Numbered from the stretch's first letter, positions 8,308-19,253 are shown. The stretch: DNA of 59,402 nt from Tidjanibacter sp. (GCA_017396085.1 JAFQNC010000027.1:1-59402); one strand, 5' to 3'. Translations and numbers: made by a program. Notes: a model not told the origin generated them from the letters alone.

Positions 8308-9780
8308 TTATACACCACGGGTGTAGTTGGGAGCCTCTTTGGTGATGGTTACATCGTGGGGGTGATTTTCCACCACCGCAGCCGAGGTAATCTTCACAAA
8401 TTTGGCCTCGTGGAGTGCGCCAATATCCTTTGCACCGCAGTAGCCCATACCCGAGCGCAGACCACCGATGAGTTGGTAGATGGTTTCGCTCAGTGTGCCC
8501 TTGTAGGGTACCCTTGCCACGATGCCTTCGGGCACAAACTTGTTGGAGTCGCACTTCTCGCTCTGGAAGTAGCGGTCCTTCGAGCCCGCCTGCATAGCCT
8601 CAATGGAGCCCATACCACGGTAGGATTTGAACTTACGACCATTGTAGATAATTGTCTCGCCGGGCGACTCCTCCACGCCTGCCAACATAGAGCCCATCAT
8701 CACACAGTCGCCACCTGCGGCAATGGCTTTCACCACATCGCCCGAGTAGCGCAGACCGCCATCGGCAATCACAGGCACTCCATACTTGTGTGCCACCTTT
8801 GCGGCATTGAATATTGCGCTCAGCTGGGGCACACCCACACCTGCCACGATGCGGGTGGTGCAGATGGAGCCGGGGCCAATGCCCACCTTGATACCATCGG
8901 CACCCGCCTTGATGAGAAATTCGGCAGCCTCGGCGGTGGCGATGTTACCAACCACCACGTCAATCTGCGGGAAAGCCTCTTTCACCGCTTTGAGGGTGCG
9001 GGTTACGTTGGCCGAGTGTCCGTGGGCAGTGTCAATTACAATAGCATCCACACCTGCCTCCACCAGAGCCTCCACCCTCTGGAGTGTATCGGAGGTTACG
9101 CCAACACCTGCGGCCACCCTCAGGCGGCCCTTAGTGTCCTTACAAGCGGTTGGGTAGTCCTGAATTTTGGTTATATCGCGATAGGTGATAAGTCCCACCA
9201 AGTGCATCTGCTCGTCCACCACGGGGAGTTTCTCAATTTTGTTTTTGAGCAAAATCTTGGAGGCCTCCGAGAGGTCGGGATTGTTGGTGGTAACGAGCCT
9301 GTCGCAAGTCATCACCTCCGCAATGGGAAGCGACATTTCGGTTTGGAAACGCAGGTCCCTATTGGTTACAATGCCGATGAGTTTGTTCTCCGCATCCACC
9401 ACGGGGATACCACCGATGCGGTTTTCCTTCATCAGTTGCAGCGCATCGCCCACGGTTGCCTCCTTGGAGATGGTTACGGGGTCGTAAATCATACCACTCT
9501 CGGCTCTCTTCACCTTGCGCACCTGTGCAGCCTGTGCGGCAATGGACATATTTTTGTGGATAACGCCTATACCGCCCTCACGCGCAATGGCAATGGCCAT
9601 CTCTGCCTCGGTTACGGTATCCATCGCTGCCGACACCACGGGGATGTTGATGCGTATGTTGCGCGAAAAGCGGCTCTCGAGCGCCACCATATTGGGAGTT
9701 ACTTCCGAGTAGGCCGGAATCAACAGCACATCATCGAAAGTCATCCCCTCCTGAACGATTTTTTCTTCAATAAACGACAT
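8308..9780 (-). CDS. guaB: Inosine-5'-monophosphate dehydrogenase
   Basis: A 490-residue IMP dehydrogenase, the usual length, which oxidises IMP to XMP with NAD+ as the first committed step to GMP. The (beta/alpha)8 barrel is interrupted by a pair of CBS domains (roughly residues 95-205), the usual ATP/GTP-sensing Bateman module. The catalytic loop [20 protein letters not shown] with its active Cys is present, as are the phosphate-binding [10 protein letters not shown] and the flap region RGMGSIEAM. It lies 27 bases after purA and 43 before guaA, so the two GMP-branch enzymes follow the two AMP-branch enzymes in the operon. Confidence 0.97.
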   Translation of the reverse strand: MSFIEEKIVQEGMTFDDVLLIPAYSEVTPNMVALESRFSRNIRINIPVVSAAMDTVTEAEMAIAIAREGGIGVIHKNMSIAAQAAQVRKVKRAESGMIYDPVTISKEATVGDALQLMKENRIGGIPVVDAENKLIGIVTNRDLRFQTEMSLPIAEVMTCDRLVTTNNPDLSEASKILLKNKIEKLPVVDEQMHLVGLITYRDITKIQDYPTACKDTKGRLRVAAGVGVTSDTLQRVEALVEAGVDAIVIDTAHGHSANVTRTLKAVKEAFPQIDVVVGNIATAEAAEFLIKAGADGIKVGIGPGSICTTRIVAGVGVPQLSAIFNAAKVAHKYGVPVIADGGLRYSGDVVKAIAAGGDCVMMGSMLAGVEESPGETIIYNGRKFKSYRGMGSIEAMQAGSKDRYFQSEKCDSNKFVPEGIVARVPYKGTLSETIYQLIGGLRSGMGYCGAKDIGALHEAKFVKITSAAVVENHPHDVTITKEAPNYTRGV

Positions 9781-9807
9781 ACCTTACAAATGCTTATCTA
9801 TATTACA

Positions 9808-11100
9808 CTAAAACTTCTTCAACTTCTCGTCAATGATTATGGTTTTGCTACGGTCGGCACCAACGGAGATGATACCCACCTTCACGCCCGTAACCTCCTC
9901 AATCTTGCGCACATAGGCTTTGGCAGCCTCGGGCAGAGCGTCAAACTCTTTCACATCCGAGATGTCCTCCTTCCAGCCCTCCAACTCGATGAGCACGGGT
10001 TTGCAGCGAGCCAAGCGTGCTATGGTGGCAGGAGGACTTGTAATGACCTCTCCATCCAACTCATAGCCGGTGCAGATGCAGACCTTGTCCAAGCCCGAAA
10101 GCACATCAAACAACATCAGTGCCCACGAATCTATGCCCGCCAACTTGCTCACATAGCGAGCCACCACAGCGTCAAACCACCCCACCCTGCGTGGACGGCC
10201 TGTTACGGTGCCATACTCGTGTCCCCTCTCGCGGATGTCGCTGGCCCTTTGGTCGAAGAGTTCGGTGGGGAAAGGACCCTCGCCTACCCTTGTGCAATAT
10301 GCCTTTGCAACACCCAGCACGTTGTCAATCCACTTGGGCGACACTCCCGCACCCACAGGCACGCTTGCCGATGAGGGGGTGGAGGATGTAACATAGGGAT
10401 AGGTGCCGTGGTCGATGCAAAGCATCATACCCTGCGCACCCTCAAAGAGCACCTTCTTGTCGCCCTCCAACGCCTCGTTAATCAGTGCCGAGGTGTCGCA
10501 AATCATATATCCAATCTTGGCGGCGATGTCCATATACTGATTGTAAACCTGCTCAAACTCAAAGGTTTCCAGCCCCAGCATTTTCAGTTCCATATTCTTA
10601 ACCTCAAGGGCTGCCCTGAGTCGCTCGGCAAAATAGTCGGGCTCCAGCAGGTCGCCCATACGGATACCCACCCTGCTATATTTGTCCGCATAGGCGGGGC
10701 CGATACCCTTCTTTGTGGTGCCGATTTGAGCACCCCCTTTCAGAGCCTCATAGGCTCCGTCTAAGGCCGAGTGGTAGGGCATAACCACAGCCGCACGGTC
10801 CGAAATGTAGAGTTGGTAGTCGGTAATACCCTGTTTGTGCAACCTTTCCAACTCCTCCACCACCGACACGGGGTTTACCACCATACCGTTGGCCATCACA
10901 TTCACCGTCTTGGGGTTGAAAATACCCGAAGGAATACTCTGCAAGGAGTATTTGTGTCCGTCAAACACCACCGTGTGGCCCGCATTGTTGCCACCCTGAT
11001 AGCGCACCACCATATCTGCTTTGCAGGCAAAGTAGTCGGTAATCTTACCTTTGCCCTCATCGCCCCACTGCGAGCCGATGACTACTAACCTTTCTGACAT
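9808..11100 (-). CDS. purA: Adenylosuccinate synthetase
   Basis: A 430-residue GTP-dependent ligase joining IMP and aspartate to form adenylosuccinate, the first step of the AMP branch. The N-terminal GSQWGDEGKGKITDY P-loop-like motif and GGNNAGHTVV are present, together with GIGPAYADKYSR and, near the C-terminus, VGADRSKTI. Length is normal for bacteria. It lies 6 bases after purB, so the AMP-branch pair is tightly coupled, and it precedes guaB by 27 bases. Nothing looks unusual. Confidence 0.97.
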   Translation of the reverse strand: MSERLVVIGSQWGDEGKGKITDYFACKADMVVRYQGGNNAGHTVVFDGHKYSLQSIPSGIFNPKTVNVMANGMVVNPVSVVEELERLHKQGITDYQLYISDRAAVVMPYHSALDGAYEALKGGAQIGTTKKGIGPAYADKYSRVGIRMGDLLEPDYFAERLRAALEVKNMELKMLGLETFEFEQVYNQYMDIAAKIGYMICDTSALINEALEGDKKVLFEGAQGMMLCIDHGTYPYVTSSTPSSASVPVGAGVSPKWIDNVLGVAKAYCTRVGEGPFPTELFDQRASDIRERGHEYGTVTGRPRRVGWFDAVVARYVSKLAGIDSWALMLFDVLSGLDKVCICTGYELDGEVITSPPATIARLARCKPVLIELEGWKEDISDVKEFDALPEAAKAYVRKIEEVTGVKVGIISVGADRSKTIIIDEKLKKF

Positions 11101-11106
11101 ATCTCC

Positions 11107-12408
11107 CTATTCCTCCTCAATTTTATTGCGTTTGTAAATATAGTCCACGTTTTTCATATAGTACTCCAACGTGAAGCACCCCTCCAACTCCTCTTCGGTG
11201 AGGGTGGCCTTCACGGTGGGCTCCTCTCTGAGCAGGTCGATGTAGGCTGCTCCCTCGCTCATAGCCCTCATAGCCACGGGCTGCACGGTATCATAAGCCC
11301 TCTCCCTTGCAAATCCCTTGTCGATGAGTGCATTCATCACCCTCTGGGCAAAAATCACACCGTTGGTGCGGTAGATGTTGGCCTTCATCTGCTCCTCAAA
11401 GACCACCAAGTTCTCCAAAATGCCCATCATACGGTTGAGCATATAGTCGAGCAGGATGGTTGCATCGGGCATAATGATGCGCTCGGTTGCCGAGTGGGAA
11501 ATGTCCCTCTCGTGCCACAGAGCCACATTCTCATAGGCGGTTGCCATATAGCCACGCAACACCCTTGCACAGCCGCAGATGTTCTCGCTACTGATGGGGT
11601 TACGCTTGTGTGGCATTGCGCTGGAGCCCTTTTGGCCCTTGCCAAAGGACTCCTCCACCTCGTGCACCTCGGTACGCTGCAAGTTGCGCACCTCGAGTGC
11701 CATCTGCTCCAGCGAGGCACCAATCACGGCAAGGGTGGCAACATAGTAGGCGTGCCTATCGCGCTGAATTACCTGTGTGGAGATGTTGGCACTATCAATG
11801 CCGAGTTTCTCACACACGTAGTCCTGCACAAAGGGAGGAATGTTGGCGAAGTTGCCCACAGCACCACTAATCTTACCTACCTCCACCCCTCTGGCAGCCT
11901 CGGCAAAACGCTTGATGTTGCGCTGCATCTCCTCATACCACAGCACCCATTTGAGTCCAAAGGAGGTGATGTCGGCGTGAATACCGTGTGTGCGGCCGAT
12001 GCAGGGGGTGTATTTGAACCTCACGGCCTGCTTTTTCAGCACGGCGGCAAACCTTTGGAGGTCATCGGCAATAATCTTGTTGGCCTGCGAGAAGAGGTAA
12101 CCGTTGGCCGTATCAACCACATCGGTACTGGTCAGCCCATAGTGTACCCACTTGCGCTCTTCGCCCAACAACTCGCTCACCGCACGGGTGAAGGCTACAA
12201 TGTCGTGGCGGGTTTGAAGTTCAATCTCCTTGATGCGCTCGATGTCAAAAGTTGCCTTCTGCCACAGTTTCTCCACATCCTCGGCGGGCACCACCCCCAA
12301 CTCCCTCCAAGCCTCAGCAGCAAGGAGTTCCACCTTGAGGTAGGCGTTAAACTTGTTCTCTTCGGTCCACACTTGGCGCATCACCTCGCGCCCATATCTC
12401 TCAATCAT
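11107..12408 (-). CDS. purB: Adenylosuccinate lyase
   Basis: A 433-residue member of the fumarase/aspartase superfamily. It cleaves SAICAR to AICAR and adenylosuccinate to AMP, each time releasing fumarate, so it acts in both the common pathway and the AMP branch. The superfamily signature SSAMPHKRNPISSENI carries the catalytic serine loop. HYGLTSTDVVDTA and GRTHGIHADITSFG match the other conserved regions. The start MIERYGREVMRQVW is typical of the 430-residue B. subtilis-like form rather than the longer E. coli form. It lies between folD (37 bases) and purA (6 bases). Confidence 0.97.
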   Translation of the reverse strand: MIERYGREVMRQVWTEENKFNAYLKVELLAAEAWRELGVVPAEDVEKLWQKATFDIERIKEIELQTRHDIVAFTRAVSELLGEERKWVHYGLTSTDVVDTANGYLFSQANKIIADDLQRFAAVLKKQAVRFKYTPCIGRTHGIHADITSFGLKWVLWYEEMQRNIKRFAEAARGVEVGKISGAVGNFANIPPFVQDYVCEKLGIDSANISTQVIQRDRHAYYVATLAVIGASLEQMALEVRNLQRTEVHEVEESFGKGQKGSSAMPHKRNPISSENICGCARVLRGYMATAYENVALWHERDISHSATERIIMPDATILLDYMLNRMMGILENLVVFEEQMKANIYRTNGVIFAQRVMNALIDKGFARERAYDTVQPVAMRAMSEGAAYIDLLREEPTVKATLTEEELEGCFTLEYYMKNVDYIYKRNKIEEE

Positions 12409-12445
12409 ACCTAACTTTCTACTTGTGTATACTTGTTTTCTCTCT

Positions 12446-13300
12446 CTATTTGCTCATCATCTTATTGAGGTAGCACTCCAACGTGTTCTCCATCAGGCAG
12501 GCACGGGTCATCGGGCCCACGCCACCCGGCACGGGAGTAATCACTGAGGCTTTCTCTTTGCACGCCTCAAAGTCTACATCGCCACAAAGTTTGCCCGTTT
12601 CGGGGTGGCGATTTACGCCCACGTCAATCACAGCGGCTCCCTCGCCAACCATATCGGCCGTAACGAAGAGGGGCTTGCCGATGGCCACAACCAAAATATC
12701 GGCCTCGGAGGCCACCTGTGCGAGGTTTTTGGTGCGGCTGTGGGCGATGGTTACCGTGGCGTTCCTATCGAGCAGAAGTTTCGACACGGGCAGGCCCACG
12801 ATGTTGCTGCGGCCAATCACAACAGCCTTCTTGCCCTCAATCTGCACACCTGCTTTGTCGAGCAGTTTGATGATACCCTTCGGGGTGCAGGGGAGCAAGC
12901 AGGGCTGTTTTTGCCACAGCGAAGCCACATTCAGCGGGTGAAAACCATCCACGTCTTTCTCCTTGGCGATGGCTTCAATCACCTTGGCCTCGCTAATGTG
13001 TTTGGGCAGAGGTAGTTGCACAAGGAGTCCATCTACGCTCTCATCGGCATTGAGTTCGGCAATCAGTCCGAGCAACTCCTCCTCGCTGATACTTTCGGGC
13101 TTGCGGATGGTGGTGTTCTTAAATCCCACCTCCTCGGCATCCCTACCCTTACCGGCCACATAGGAGACGCTTGCAGGGTTTTCGCCCACAAGGATAACCA
13201 CCAAATGTGGCGGACGGCCATACTCGGCCACGCACTGTTTCACTCGCTCGGCAACGTCTTTCTTGACCTCTAATGCCAAGTCTTTACCACTGATAATCAT
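12446..13300 (-). CDS. folD: Bifunctional methylene-THF dehydrogenase/methenyl-THF cyclohydrolase
   Basis: A 284-residue FolD that makes 10-formyl-tetrahydrofolate, the one-carbon donor needed by PurN and PurH in the same operon. The catalytic Tyr/Lys pair is in the segment PASVSYVAGKGRDAEEVGF (Y-x3-K). DGLLVQLPLP, DVDGFHP, the Rossmann segment VVIGRSNIVGLPVSKLL and the closing PVPGGVGPMTRA are all standard. Its place between purD (18 bases) and purB (37 bases) ties folate one-carbon supply to purine synthesis under one transcript. Confidence 0.96.
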   Translation of the reverse strand: MIISGKDLALEVKKDVAERVKQCVAEYGRPPHLVVILVGENPASVSYVAGKGRDAEEVGFKNTTIRKPESISEEELLGLIAELNADESVDGLLVQLPLPKHISEAKVIEAIAKEKDVDGFHPLNVASLWQKQPCLLPCTPKGIIKLLDKAGVQIEGKKAVVIGRSNIVGLPVSKLLLDRNATVTIAHSRTKNLAQVASEADILVVAIGKPLFVTADMVGEGAAVIDVGVNRHPETGKLCGDVDFEACKEKASVITPVPGGVGPMTRACLMENTLECYLNKMMSK

Positions 13301-13318
13301 ACTTTTATGTTTTTCTTG

Positions 13319-14581
13319 TTAATTCAACACTTTATGTCCAATGTCGCTGCGGTGGAAAAGTCCATCACACTTGATGCGGGCGCAATCCCTCTCGGCCATT
13401 TGCTTCGCCTTGGCCAGAGTGGCACCCCTACCGACAACCATCAGCACCCTGCCACCTGCGGTGAGTACTTCGCCATCCGCATTGCGGGCGGTGCCCATAT
13501 GGTACACTTTCGACTCCACGCCATCAAGTCCCTCAATCACAGCACCTTTGGCGTAGCCTCCCGGGTAGCCCTTCGAGGCCAGCACCACTCCCAGCAGAGC
13601 CTCTTCGCTCCACTCTGTGGCACAATCTGCTCCCTCAATGGCTGCCTCAAAGAGGGCATAAATATCACTCCTCAAACGAGGCAGCACAACCTCCGTCTCG
13701 GGGTCGCCAAACCTTGCGTTGAACTCAATCACCTTTGGGCCCTGCTGTGTCAGTATCAGACCACCATAGAGCACTCCCACAAAGGGTACGCCCTCGGCGA
13801 CCATAGCCTTTGCCGTGGGGCGCATAATACGTTCCAAAGCAAACTCCCTCACCTTGTCAGTAACAAACGGCACGGGCGAATAGGCACCCATACCGCCTGT
13901 GTTGGGGCCCTTGTCGCCATCGTAGGCTCTCTTGTGGTCTTGTGCCATAGCCAGTGGGTAGACCTTCTCGCCAGACACCACGCACATAAACGAGAACTCC
14001 GGACCATCCAAGAAGTCCTCCACCACCACTCTACCACTGCCGAAACTCTCGCCCAGCAACATATCCCTCAGTGCGGCCTCGGCCTCCTCGTAACTCTCCG
14101 CTACCACAACGCCCTTGCCGGCTGCAAGTCCATCATACTTAATCACAGCGGGTAGCGGGCGGGCCTTCACATAGGCCCACGCCTGCTCGTAGTCCGAGAA
14201 TGCCTCATAGCCTGCCGTGGGGATGTCATACTTGGCCATCAACCTCTTGGCAAATTCCTTGCTACTCTCAATCTGGGCAGCCTCTTTGGTGGGGCCAAAG
14301 GCCTTCAAACCACTCTCCTTGAAGGCATTAACCACGCCCACAGCGAGCGAAGCCTCAGGGCCGATAACGGTGAGGTCAATGGCCTCACTCTTTGCAAAGG
14401 CCACCAACGCCTCCACATCTTCCACCCCGATTTTCACACACTCGGCCTGCTCGGCAATACCTGCATTGCCCGGTGCGCAGTAGATTTTGCCCACTTGTGG
14501 CGAGCGGCTCAATGCATCCACAATGGCGTGGCACCTGCCACCGCTACCAACCACAAGAACTCGTTTATCTCTTTTACCCAT
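13319..14581 (-). CDS. purD: Phosphoribosylamine-glycine ligase (GAR synthetase)
   Basis: A 420-residue ATP-grasp ligase that joins 5-phosphoribosylamine and glycine to give GAR, step 2 of purine synthesis. It starts with the Rossmann-like VLVVGSGGRCHAIVDALSRS. The ATP-grasp domain contains PLPAVIKYDGLAAGKGVVVAE, the signature RFGDPETEVVLPRL, and FMCVVSGEKVYPLAMAQDHKR. The usual GSGGREHA has Cys in place of Glu (GSGGRCHA), a mild variation. Length and domain order are normal. It follows purH by 14 bases and precedes folD by 18 bases. Confidence 0.97.
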   Translation of the reverse strand: MGKRDKRVLVVGSGGRCHAIVDALSRSPQVGKIYCAPGNAGIAEQAECVKIGVEDVEALVAFAKSEAIDLTVIGPEASLAVGVVNAFKESGLKAFGPTKEAAQIESSKEFAKRLMAKYDIPTAGYEAFSDYEQAWAYVKARPLPAVIKYDGLAAGKGVVVAESYEEAEAALRDMLLGESFGSGRVVVEDFLDGPEFSFMCVVSGEKVYPLAMAQDHKRAYDGDKGPNTGGMGAYSPVPFVTDKVREFALERIMRPTAKAMVAEGVPFVGVLYGGLILTQQGPKVIEFNARFGDPETEVVLPRLRSDIYALFEAAIEGADCATEWSEEALLGVVLASKGYPGGYAKGAVIEGLDGVESKVYHMGTARNADGEVLTAGGRVLMVVGRGATLAKAKQMAERDCARIKCDGLFHRSDIGHKVLN

Positions 14582-14595
14582 AGTCGCTTACAATA

Positions 14596-16125
14596 TTAGT
14601 GCTTAAAGTGGCGCATACCCGTAAAGAGCATTGCGATACCCTTCTCGTTTGCCTTCCTTATGGCATCCTCATCGCGGATGCTGCCACCCGGCTGCACGAT
14701 TGCCACAACGCCATATTTGGAGGCCAACTCCACGGTGTCGTCAAAGGGCAGGAAGCCATCGCTTGCCAACACAAGGCCCTCGGTGTGGCCTGCGGCTTTG
14801 GCCTGCTCAAGAGCGATTTCTGCCGAGCCAACCCTATTCATCTGGCCCGCACCGACACCTGCCGTTGCGCTATTCTTAACCACCACAATGGCGTTGGACT
14901 TCACGTGCTTAACCACTCGCCAACCGAAGTTCAAATCAACCAACTCCTCCTGCGAGGGTTTCCTCTCGGTTACACACATATCCTCCACAACCTCCTTGCA
15001 TTCCACATCGGCTGCCTGTACGAGCAGGCCACCATTCACGCCAACATATTGTGGCTGTGGCTCTTTCACGTTGTCCATCTTGACCTCCAGCAGTCGCAAG
15101 TTCTTCTTTGAAGACAGCACTGCCAGAGCCTCGGGCTCAAAAGCAGGGGCCATAACAATCTCCAAGAAGATGGGTTTCATCAACTCGGCCACCTCGCCCG
15201 TCAGGGGGCGGTTTACGGCCACAATACCACCGTAGATACTAACCTTGTCGGCCTCATAAGCCTTTGTCCACGCCTCCTTCAGGTCGGCACCCACAGCGGC
15301 ACCACAAGGGTTCATATGCTTCAAGCCCACACAGAAGGGCTCGCTGTACTCCCTTACGATATTCAGAGCGGCATTTGCATCCTGAATGTTGTTGTAGGAC
15401 AACTCCTTGCCACCCAACTGTTTGGCGTGGGCTACCGAGTAGGAGACCTCCTTGTTGGCACGATAGAAGGTTGCCTGCTGGTGGGGGTTTTCGCCATAGC
15501 GCAGGTCTTGTGCCTTGTCAAAAGCGAGGAACAATTTTTCGTTCAGACCTGCTGCCTTGCGCATATAGGTTGCGATGTGGCTGTCGTAGAGGGCTGTGTG
15601 GGTGTAGGCCTTTGCCGAGAGGGCGAGCCTTGTTTGGAGCGTTGTGTTGCCCTCGGCCCTAATCTCTTCCAACACTTTGGCGTAGTCATCGGGGTCGCAC
15701 ACCACCGTAACCGAGGCGTAGTTCTTTGCTGCGCTACGCAACATAGAGGGGCCACCTATGTCAATATTCTCCACAGCCTCCTCCATCGTTACGCCCTCTT
15801 TGGCGATGGTGGCCTCAAAGGGGTAGAGGTTTACGCACACGAGGTCGATGGTTTCAATCTCATTCTCTGCGAGTTGGGCCATATGCGACTCCTTATCCCT
15901 GCGGGCCAGCAGACCGCCGTGCACCTTGGGGTGAAGAGTCTTTACCCTACCCTCGCAAATCTCCGGAAAGCCCGTAACATCGCTGATGTTCGTAACTTTC
16001 AGACCACTATTAAGCAGTGCGGTCATTGTGCCGCCCGTGGCGATAATCTCATATCCCAACTCTGCCAGTGCGGTGGCAAACTCCACCACTCCCCTCTTGT
16101 CGCTAACGCTAACTAACGCTCTCAT
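14596..16125 (-). CDS. purH: AICAR formyltransferase/IMP cyclohydrolase
   Basis: A 509-residue bifunctional enzyme for the last two steps to IMP. The N-terminal MGS-like IMP cyclohydrolase domain opens ALVSVSDKRGVVEFATAL and includes RVKTLHPKVHGGLLARR. The C-terminal AICAR transformylase domain (about residues 200-509) includes KHMNPCGAAVG with its Lys-His pair and ends in a normal C-terminus (ALFTGMRHFKH type). It uses 10-formyl-THF supplied by FolD three genes downstream in the order of transcription. It lies 13 bases after purN and 14 before purD. Confidence 0.97.
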   Translation of the reverse strand: MRALVSVSDKRGVVEFATALAELGYEIIATGGTMTALLNSGLKVTNISDVTGFPEICEGRVKTLHPKVHGGLLARRDKESHMAQLAENEIETIDLVCVNLYPFEATIAKEGVTMEEAVENIDIGGPSMLRSAAKNYASVTVVCDPDDYAKVLEEIRAEGNTTLQTRLALSAKAYTHTALYDSHIATYMRKAAGLNEKLFLAFDKAQDLRYGENPHQQATFYRANKEVSYSVAHAKQLGGKELSYNNIQDANAALNIVREYSEPFCVGLKHMNPCGAAVGADLKEAWTKAYEADKVSIYGGIVAVNRPLTGEVAELMKPIFLEIVMAPAFEPEALAVLSSKKNLRLLEVKMDNVKEPQPQYVGVNGGLLVQAADVECKEVVEDMCVTERKPSQEELVDLNFGWRVVKHVKSNAIVVVKNSATAGVGAGQMNRVGSAEIALEQAKAAGHTEGLVLASDGFLPFDDTVELASKYGVVAIVQPGGSIRDEDAIRKANEKGIAMLFTGMRHFKH

Positions 16126-16138
16126 CGTAAATTTCTCC

Positions 16139-16708
16139 TTATGCTAAAATTTTGTTTATCGTTTCAACGTACAATTTGTGTTCGGCCTTGTGAATTTCGG
16201 CCTCCAATTCCTCTATGTCGCCACCCTCATAGGGCACAGCCACCTGCGAGATAATCCTGCCACCATCCAGAGTGGCATCCACCTCGTGGATGGTTACTCC
16301 ATAGACCTTTACGCCATATTCAAAAGCGTCTTTGATGGCGTGAGCACCCGGAAATGCGGGCAGCAGTGCGGGGTGGATGTTCACAATCTTACCTCCATAC
16401 CTACCGAGCAGTTCCTCCCCCACGATGCGCATATAGCCCGCCAAGCAGACCAATTCCACACCCAATGAGTCCATTAGGTCGGCAATCTCCCTCTCAAAGT
16501 CGCTCTTTGTGGCATAGGCTTTGGGCGAGAACACAAAGCTCCTCACTCCAAAACGCTCGGCACGCTCCAACACCTTCGCACCCGGCCTATCGCACACACA
16601 CAGCACCACCTCGGCATCCACGATGGCACCGCTGCGGCAACCCTCGGCTATGGCCTCAAAGTTGGAGCCACTGCCACTTGCGAACACTGCTAACTTTCTC
16701 TTTCCCAT
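16139..16708 (-). CDS. purN: Phosphoribosylglycinamide formyltransferase
   Basis: A 189-residue folate-dependent GAR transformylase, the usual length. It starts LAVFASGSGSNFEAI. The active-site triad is readable: Asn and His in VNIHPALLPAFPGAH and the Asp in HEVDATLDGGRII. The start at 16708 is chosen because its ATG overlaps the purM stop as TAATG, a sign of translational coupling, and because it gives the family N-terminus [12 protein letters not shown]; an upstream in-frame ATG would extend into purM. It uses 10-formyl-THF from FolD. Confidence 0.96.
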   Translation of the reverse strand: MGKRKLAVFASGSGSNFEAIAEGCRSGAIVDAEVVLCVCDRPGAKVLERAERFGVRSFVFSPKAYATKSDFEREIADLMDSLGVELVCLAGYMRIVGEELLGRYGGKIVNIHPALLPAFPGAHAIKDAFEYGVKVYGVTIHEVDATLDGGRIISQVAVPYEGGDIEELEAEIHKAEHKLYVETINKILA

Positions 16709-17733
16709 TACAGTATGCTCACACCTTGGCCCTCCACGATGCGGCCGATTACACTTGCCTTCTCGCCACACTCGGTGAGAATTTCCACCACCCTTGCGGC
16801 ATCTTTTTCCTCCACAGCCAAAACCATACCCACACCCATATTGAAGATGTTGAACATCTCCCTGTGGGGCACGCCACCGTAGTTCTCAAGCAGACGGAAC
16901 ACAGGAAGAATCTCCCAACTGCCCTCCTTAACCTCTACGCCTTGTCCTTCGCCGAGGATACGGGGAATGTTCTCGTCAAAACCGCCACCGGTGATGTGGG
17001 CAATGCCGTGAACATCCACCTCGGAGAGCACTTTGTGCACCTGCTTAACGTATATTTTCGTGGGTGTAAGGAGCATCTCGCCCAGAGTCTGCTCGCCCGT
17101 GAGTTCATATTTCTTGCTGAGTTCCAGCCCGTTGTCGCTCACGATTTTCCTCACAAGGCTGAATCCGTTGGAGTGTACTCCGCTCGAAGCCACACCCACC
17201 AGCACATCGCCCACGGCCACTTTGGAGCAGTCAATGAGTTTGCTCTTCTCCACAGCACCCACCGTGAAGCCTGCGATGTCGTAGTCATCCTCGGCATACA
17301 TACCGGGCATCTCGGCCGTTTCGCCACCCACCAGAGCACAACCTGCCTGACGGCAACCCTCGGCCACACCCGACACAATGGCCTCCACCACCTCGGGGTG
17401 ATTCTTACCCACAGCCACGTAGTCGAGGAAAATTAGCGGCTCGGCGCCCTGTGCCAGCACATCGTTCACACACATTGCCACAGCGTCAATGCCGATGGTG
17501 TCGTGCTTGTCCATTGCAAAGGCAATTTTCAGTTTGGTGCCCACACCATCCGTACCGCTCACCAGCACGGGGTGTTCATAGCCCAACTCGCCCAAGTCAA
17601 ACATTCCGCCAAAGGAGCCAATGTTGCCCATTAAGCCACGCCTAACGGTCGAGGAAACGTGTTTTTTGATGCGGCTCACAACCTCATAGCCTGCTTCGAG
17701 GTTCACGCCCGAAGCCTCATAACTCTTTGCCAT
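16708..17733 (-). CDS. purM: Phosphoribosylformylglycinamidine cyclo-ligase (AIR synthetase)
   Basis: A 341-residue PurM that closes the imidazole ring of FGAM with ATP to give AIR, step 5. It is related to the synthetase half of PurL. Conserved segments include [49 protein letters not shown] and [12 protein letters not shown]. It overlaps purN by one base (TAATG) and follows purF by 34 bases. Length and motifs are ordinary. Confidence 0.97.
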   Translation of the reverse strand: MAKSYEASGVNLEAGYEVVSRIKKHVSSTVRRGLMGNIGSFGGMFDLGELGYEHPVLVSGTDGVGTKLKIAFAMDKHDTIGIDAVAMCVNDVLAQGAEPLIFLDYVAVGKNHPEVVEAIVSGVAEGCRQAGCALVGGETAEMPGMYAEDDYDIAGFTVGAVEKSKLIDCSKVAVGDVLVGVASSGVHSNGFSLVRKIVSDNGLELSKKYELTGEQTLGEMLLTPTKIYVKQVHKVLSEVDVHGIAHITGGGFDENIPRILGEGQGVEVKEGSWEILPVFRLLENYGGVPHREMFNIFNMGVGMVLAVEEKDAARVVEILTECGEKASVIGRIVEGQGVSIL

Positions 17734-17767
17734 ATATACTGTATATATTGTATCGTTTTCTACTCTT

Positions 17768-19234
17768 CTACTTTACCTTAATCTTATATCGTTTGTAGAG
17801 CGACTCTTCCTCATCTGTTTGATAGAGGTCGGTGGGATAGTTGCCGTCAAAGCAAGCCATACACAACTCCTTCCTGCGGCCCGCCTTCATCAGCGACTCC
17901 GCAGAGAGAAAAGCCAGCGATGTAGCCTCAATCTTCTCCCTCACCTGCTCCAAGTTGTAGTTGGCCGAGATGAGCTCCTCGTATGTGGAGGTGTCCACGC
18001 CATAGAAACAAGGGTGGCGCATTGGTGGGCTGGCGATGCGCACGTGTACCTCCGTTGCCCCCGCCTCTTTCAGCAACCTCACGATGCGTGCGGAGGTGGT
18101 ACCCCTCACAATGGAGTCGTCTACCATCACAACCCTCTTACCTTTCACAATGCTGCTCACGGCCGAGAGTTTCATCCTCACACCCTTCTCCCTCATCGTT
18201 TGGGAGGGTTGTATGAAGGTGCGGGCCACATATTTACTCTTCACAAGGCCCATTTCGTAGGGTATTCCGCTCTCCTCGGCGTAGCCAATGGCTGCGCTCA
18301 GGCTCGAGTCGGGCACACCGATGACAATGTCGGCATCGGCCGGAGCCTCACGATAGAGCAGTCGGCCACTCTCCTTGCGGAAGGCGTGTACGTTGCAACC
18401 GTCAATATCGCTGTCGGGGCGAGCAAAGTAGATGTACTCCATTGAACACATCTTGTGGAGTTTGAAGGCGGAGAAGTGGTTGCTGCGGATGCCGTGGTGG
18501 TCGATGGTTACAATCTCTCCCGGCTCAACATCCCTCACAAACTCCGCACCCACGACCTCAAAGGCGCAGGTCTCGCTGGCCACCACCCAACTACCGTCTT
18601 CCATACGTCCGAGCGAAAGCGGTTTCAGTCCGTGCTTATCCCTGCACGCATAGATGCGCTTGCCGGTCATAATGAGGAATGCAAAGGCACCCTCCACCAT
18701 ATTCAGGGCATCCATAATGGCGTGAATTCTATCCTGCGGACCTTGGTGATTGACATCCTTTTTGATTAGGTTGGCGATAATCTCGCAATCCGAGGTGGTT
18801 AGGAAGAGGCTCCCCTTCGACTCCAAATATTTCTTCAGTCGGCGAGAATTGACAATGTTTCCGTTGTAGGATATTGCAAAGTCGCCCGTGCTGTGGCGGA
18901 ATACAATGGGCTGAATATTCTCCACACCGCCACCTCCGGCTGTGGTATATAGCACCTGACCGATGGCGATGGAGCCTTTCAATGTCTGGATATTCTCTTC
19001 GTTGAATACACCATTAACCAACCCCGGGCCTTTGATATATTGCAGCCTATCGCCTTCGGCGCTCACAATACCGCAGCCCTCCTGCCCCCTATGTTGCAGT
19101 GCGTGAAGGCCATAGTAGGTAATGTTGGCGGCATCTGACGAGCCGTAGATACCAAACACGCCACACTCCTCGTGGAGCCCTTCGTTTCGCCCCACAGCCT
19201 TTGTGTTCTTATTGGAAATCATTTCCCCCTTCAA
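17768..19234 (-). CDS. purF: Amidophosphoribosyltransferase, propeptide and Fe-S type
   Basis: A 488-residue PRPP amidotransferase, the committed step to purines. The Ntn-type glutaminase nucleophile is Cys24 in [14 protein letters not shown], behind a 23-residue propeptide that must be removed, as in the B. subtilis class. The PRPP-binding loop is [14 protein letters not shown]. Cysteines of the Bacillus type Fe-S cluster are recognisable in [10 protein letters not shown] and near the C-terminus in [11 protein letters not shown]. Unlike CarA and GuaA in this window, the glutaminase nucleophile is intact. The start could be the first Met (19234) or the Met at residue 5; both give a propeptide. 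It lies between purC (19 bases) and purM (34 bases). Confidence 0.96.
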   Translation of the reverse strand: MKGEMISNKNTKAVGRNEGLHEECGVFGIYGSSDAANITYYGLHALQHRGQEGCGIVSAEGDRLQYIKGPGLVNGVFNEENIQTLKGSIAIGQVLYTTAGGGGVENIQPIVFRHSTGDFAISYNGNIVNSRRLKKYLESKGSLFLTTSDCEIIANLIKKDVNHQGPQDRIHAIMDALNMVEGAFAFLIMTGKRIYACRDKHGLKPLSLGRMEDGSWVVASETCAFEVVGAEFVRDVEPGEIVTIDHHGIRSNHFSAFKLHKMCSMEYIYFARPDSDIDGCNVHAFRKESGRLLYREAPADADIVIGVPDSSLSAAIGYAEESGIPYEMGLVKSKYVARTFIQPSQTMREKGVRMKLSAVSSIVKGKRVVMVDDSIVRGTTSARIVRLLKEAGATEVHVRIASPPMRHPCFYGVDTSTYEELISANYNLEQVREKIEATSLAFLSAESLMKAGRRKELCMACFDGNYPTDLYQTDEEESLYKRYKIKVK

Positions 19235-19253
19235 ATATCTTTCTTACTCTCTT

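Noticed and set aside
8215..10374. A 719-codon open frame on the plus strand
   Set aside because: It lies opposite guaB and purA, which have full family motifs; its wording (rich in His, Cys, Leu) is that of an antisense frame of a GC-rich gene.
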